Source: Microvirga lupini
GTDB lineage: Bacteria; Pseudomonadota; Alphaproteobacteria; Rhizobiales; Beijerinckiaceae
NCBI RefSeq assembly: GCF_014191055.1
Contig: NZ_JACHWB010000004.1
Span: 310,001 to 374,000 of the forward strand
Length of the DNA: 64,000 nt
Direction: 5' to 3'
Position numbers and translations under genes: made by a program. The stretch's first letter is position 1. Every line of letters starts with the position of its first letter. Of this stretch, positions 61,570-64,000 are shown one piece after another. The notes under the pieces were generated by a model, which worked only from the letters and a program-made list of their open reading frames with translations, had not been told where the DNA came from and ran no database searches.

Positions 61570-62151
61570 ATGCCCCGAGCCGGATTGGACACCCAAACCG
61601 TAATCGACGCGGCAACGGAACTGGCTGACCGCGAGGGACTGGAGGCCGTTACTCTCGCGAGCCTGGCGAAATGCCTGAACGTGAAGCCGCCCTCGCTCTA
61701 CAACCATCTTGACGGGCTGGAGGGGGTCCGCCGCGCGCTGACCCTGCGCGGGCTGCGGGAGGCCTACGCCCGCATCACCCGGGCGGCTGTCGGGCTGGCC
61801 CGGGACGACGCGCTCATCGCCATCGCCGCCGCCTTCCGGGAGTTCGCCCGGGAGCACCCAGGCCTCTACACCGCGTCTCTGCGGGCTCCGGCCCCGGACG
61901 ATGCCGAACACGCCGCGGCGGGCAACGAGATCGTCGCCGTCGTCGTCACCGTGCTCGCAGGCTACGGCCTCAAGGGCGACGACGTCCTGCATGCGACGCG
62001 GGGCGTGCGGGCCCTCGTCCACGGGTTCGTCTCGCTGGAGGCCGCAGGAGCCTTTGGCCTTCCGCTGGACCTGGATGAATCCTTCAGGCGGCTTCTGCGC
62101 GCATTCATCGCCGGCCTCCAGAGCCCAAGCAGCGGAAGCCCCTCACCATGA
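61570..62151 (+). CDS. TetR-family repressor
   Basis: The 193-residue protein has an N-terminal helix-turn-helix (AVTLASLAKCLNVKPPSLYN, then HLDGLEGVRR) and a C-terminal ligand domain of the TetR_C_33/WHG type (EFAREHPGLYTASLRAP, then GVRALVHGFVSLEAAGAFG). The ATG comes one base after the hydrolase stop, with GGAGG upstream. It probably represses the operon through the palindrome at 60585-60605 and responds to a small hydrophobic ligand or a product of the hydrolase. Confidence 0.9.
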   Translation: MPRAGLDTQTVIDAATELADREGLEAVTLASLAKCLNVKPPSLYNHLDGLEGVRRALTLRGLREAYARITRAAVGLARDDALIAIAAAFREFAREHPGLYTASLRAPAPDDAEHAAAGNEIVAVVVTVLAGYGLKGDDVLHATRGVRALVHGFVSLEAAGAFGLPLDLDESFRRLLRAFIAGLQSPSSGSPSP

Positions 62152-62221
62152 CCTGTTCCGGAGTGCAGTGCGCTTTTGCGCCCCTGTGACGCCCAAGCCA
62201 AACCGTATCCAGAGTTCAATC

Positions 62222-62764
62222 ATGCCTGTCCTTCCGACCACGATCAGGCCCGCGACGCCGCGCGAACTGCCGGACCTCGCGCATTTCGTCGTCGATGCCT
62301 ATTCCGAGTTCAGCACCCGGCTGTCGGTCGGGAACTGGGCAACGATGCAGGACAATCTGCGCCGCGCCATCATGAGCCCGGGAGGTGGCCTGCCCCTGGT
62401 CGCGGAGATGGGTGGCGCTGTCGGCGGCTTCGTCATGTACTACCCGCCAGGGCGATCCGACGGCGTGCTGTTCCCGCGCGAGTGGGCCTCCATCCGCCTT
62501 CTCGGCGTCAGCCAAGCCATGCGGGGACGAGGGCTCGGCAGGGATCTGATGAAGGAATGTCTGCGCAGGGCTGAAGCCGATGGCGCCGCAACCTTCGGGC
62601 TGCACACGAGCGAATTGATGGACACTGCCCGCGCCATGTACGAGCGCATGGGGTTTGCGGTCGTGCGCGAACTGGAGCGGCGTGTGGGCGCCAGGTACTG
62701 GCTCTTCAAACTCGATCTTCCAACCTCAGCTTCGGAGCCGACCAGAATTAAGGGGGCACAATGA
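62222..62764 (+). CDS. GNAT-family N-acetyltransferase
   Basis: This 180-residue acetyltransferase has the acetyl-CoA pyrophosphate loop in SIRLLGVSQAMRGRGLGRDL (R/Q-x-x-G-x-G/A pattern) and the later TSELMDTARAMYERMGF, the typical GNAT end motif. The start TTIRPATPRELPDLAHFV is standard. The ribosome site is weak. It overlaps the methyltransferase start by 4 bases, so the two are coupled. The acceptor substrate is unknown. Confidence 0.88.
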   Translation: MPVLPTTIRPATPRELPDLAHFVVDAYSEFSTRLSVGNWATMQDNLRRAIMSPGGGLPLVAEMGGAVGGFVMYYPPGRSDGVLFPREWASIRLLGVSQAMRGRGLGRDLMKECLRRAEADGAATFGLHTSELMDTARAMYERMGFAVVRELERRVGARYWLFKLDLPTSASEPTRIKGAQ

Positions 62765-63519
62765 ACAACCGCTACGGCAGCCTGGCCGCTCTCGTGTACG
62801 ATCTCGACAAGCCCGTGGGGCGCACCTTCGGCCGGGAGATCGAATTCTACCGTAGCCGCCTGGCGGATTGTCGCGGCCCCGTTCTGGAGCCTGGCGTCGG
62901 CAACGGACGGTTCCTGATCCCGTTGCTGCAGGCCGGCCTCCAAGTCGAGGGCTTCGATGCCTCCGAGGAGATGCTCGAACGCTGCCGCGCCCATTGCTCG
63001 GAGAGAGGGTTTTCCCCTCGTTTGGAAAGAATGCGATTCCAGGACTTCGCCTACGCTGACAGGTTCGAGGCCATCATCGTTCCGTTCGGATCGTTCCAGC
63101 TCATCGGTGACTTCGACGAAGCGCTCGCGGTGTTGGGGCGCTTCCATGACCACCTTATGCCCGGTGGCCGGCTGATTGTGGACCTCGATCCCATCAGCGA
63201 CTTCTTCGCCAATCAGGTCAGGGTCCGGAGTTGGCCGACGGAAGACGGCGACCTGGTCACCCTGCAGGCTCAGCAGGTCGACATCGACCACATCGCGCAG
63301 CGCAAGGTATCGCATCTGCGCTACGAGCGCTGGCGCGACACGCGCCTGATCGAGACCCAGCTCGAATTGTTCACCCTGCGCTGGTGGGGACTCAACGAGT
63401 TCGAATTGGCCCTCAAGGCCGCCGGGTTCGGCGACATCGTCATCTCGGGGAGCCATGAGTACGGCCGCGCGCCCACCCGTGAGGATTGGATGATCACCTT
63501 CGAGGCAAGGAGAACCTGA
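62761..63519 (+). CDS. Class I SAM-dependent methyltransferase
   Basis: This 252-residue protein has the Rossmann SAM-binding motif PVLEPGVGNGRFLIPLLQAG (GxGxGxF type), then VEGFDASEEMLERCRA with the acidic residue after strand 2, and IIVPFGSFQLI near strand 4. It has a small-molecule methyltransferase shape (methyltransf_25 type). The substrate is unknown. It ends the operon and converges with the partial AraC gene. Confidence 0.88.
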   Translation: MNNRYGSLAALVYDLDKPVGRTFGREIEFYRSRLADCRGPVLEPGVGNGRFLIPLLQAGLQVEGFDASEEMLERCRAHCSERGFSPRLERMRFQDFAYADRFEAIIVPFGSFQLIGDFDEALAVLGRFHDHLMPGGRLIVDLDPISDFFANQVRVRSWPTEDGDLVTLQAQQVDIDHIAQRKVSHLRYERWRDTRLIETQLELFTLRWWGLNEFELALKAAGFGDIVISGSHEYGRAPTREDWMITFEARRT

Positions 63520-63574
63520 CCCCACCCAATCTCCTGAGCCGACACCGCCGGTGCCTCTGCCACTTGTGAAGCCA

Positions 63575-64000
63575 CTAGATCAATTGCAGTGATGCCGCCG
63601 GAACGCCGAACATCCGGTGGAACGTGCGGCTGAAGTGGGCCGAGTCGGCGAACCCGGCGTCGTGCGCGGCCGCCGTCAGGGACGACCCGGCGGAGATCCG
63701 CTCGACCGCGAGCATGAGCCGCCGCCAGAGCAGATAGCTCCGGAAGGGCAGGCCGACCTCGGCGGCAAAGAGATGGCTGAAGCGGCTGTCCGAGAGACAG
63801 GCGATGGCCGAGGCTTCCGCAAGCCCGACACCCTCGCCGATGCGCGGCGTAAGCCAGTCGAGGGTGCGCGCAATCCGCGGATCGAGGGTGCTCGGCGGCA
63901 AGCTCTCGCCGACGATGCTCTCCACGATTTGCCGGCCGAGCGTTTCGACGATTTCATTGTCCGGCCGCGGCTCCGTCCAGAGGGAAGCCAGCCTGTCCTG
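63575..64000 (-). CDS. AraC-family transcriptional regulator (C-terminal part)
   Basis: The frame is open from the right edge of the window to a stop at 63575, giving 141 residues of the C-terminal half. The AraC-type double helix-turn-helix is visible: GLAEASAIACLSDSRFSHLF (first) and SSLTAAAHDAGFADSAHFSR with TFHRMFGVPAASLQ (second). The N-terminal ligand domain and start lie beyond the window. The effector and targets are unknown. Confidence 0.9.
   Translation of the reverse strand, partial: QDRLASLWTEPRPDNEIVETLGRQIVESIVGESLPPSTLDPRIARTLDWLTPRIGEGVGLAEASAIACLSDSRFSHLFAAEVGLPFRSYLLWRRLMLAVERISAGSSLTAAAHDAGFADSAHFSRTFHRMFGVPAASLQLI

Overview
The window looks like chromosomal DNA of a high-GC alphaproteobacterium of the order Hyphomicrobiales (Rhizobiales). 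The evidence is an Omp2b/RopA-type porin with a typical N-terminus, a DUF1194 protein, an HWE-family histidine kinase, a VtlR/LsrB-like LysR regulator and an EcfG-type (GGAAC-N16-GGTT) stress promoter. A Methylobacteriaceae member such as Microvirga fits my recollection of these families, but that genus call is inference.

Layout. 1-1393: start of a sugar ABC ATPase divergent from a LacI repressor, with a perfect 16-bp operator between them. 1.5-7.5 kb: housekeeping and small genes (stress-type protein, membrane-anchored small protein with an EcfG promoter, a candidate anti-Shine-Dalgarno sRNA, VOC protein, phosphoglucomutase, orphan Bug/TctC binding protein, DUF1194, DoxX). 7.7-13.5 kb: regulatory zone (CHASE4-like/GGDEF/EAL protein, LuxR-type regulator with a degenerate receiver, small proteins, LysR). 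14-28.2 kb: four-gene type I secretion operon of two tandem ABC half-transporters with eroded motifs, an HlyD adaptor and a 2949-residue repeat protein. 28.7-39.1 kb: a molybdenum aldehyde oxidoreductase (PaoABC type), then a uronate-catabolism cluster (GntR, TRAP transporter, KduI, KduD, KdgF, Hyi). 39.3-45.4 kb: HWE kinase, small exported protein, and a large RTX M10 metallopeptidase. 45.8-57.2 kb: a deoxysugar cluster that reads as an L-fucose-type oxidative route (GntR, DHDPS-family lyase, a second TRAP transporter, lactonase-like amidohydrolase, RbsABC-type ABC transporter, aldo-keto reductase, FucU mutarotase). 58.2-59.4 kb: porin with a strong terminator. 60.6-64 kb: small operon (alpha/beta hydrolase, TetR, GNAT, methyltransferase) behind a 21-bp operator, and a partial AraC gene.

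How the parts may work together. The most interesting signal is a pair of about 70-nt homologous sequences, one upstream of the GGDEF/EAL gene (8218-8287) and one upstream of the secretion operon (13867-13934). They share conserved sequence blocks and a hairpin whose stem sequence differs while pairing is kept. This suggests a shared cis-acting RNA that links cyclic-di-GMP turnover to export of a giant surface protein. I do not recognise it as a known riboswitch class. The two sugar clusters each have their own transcription factor and operator-like palindromes, and both TRAP operons carry a strong stem-loop between the binding-protein gene and the permease genes.
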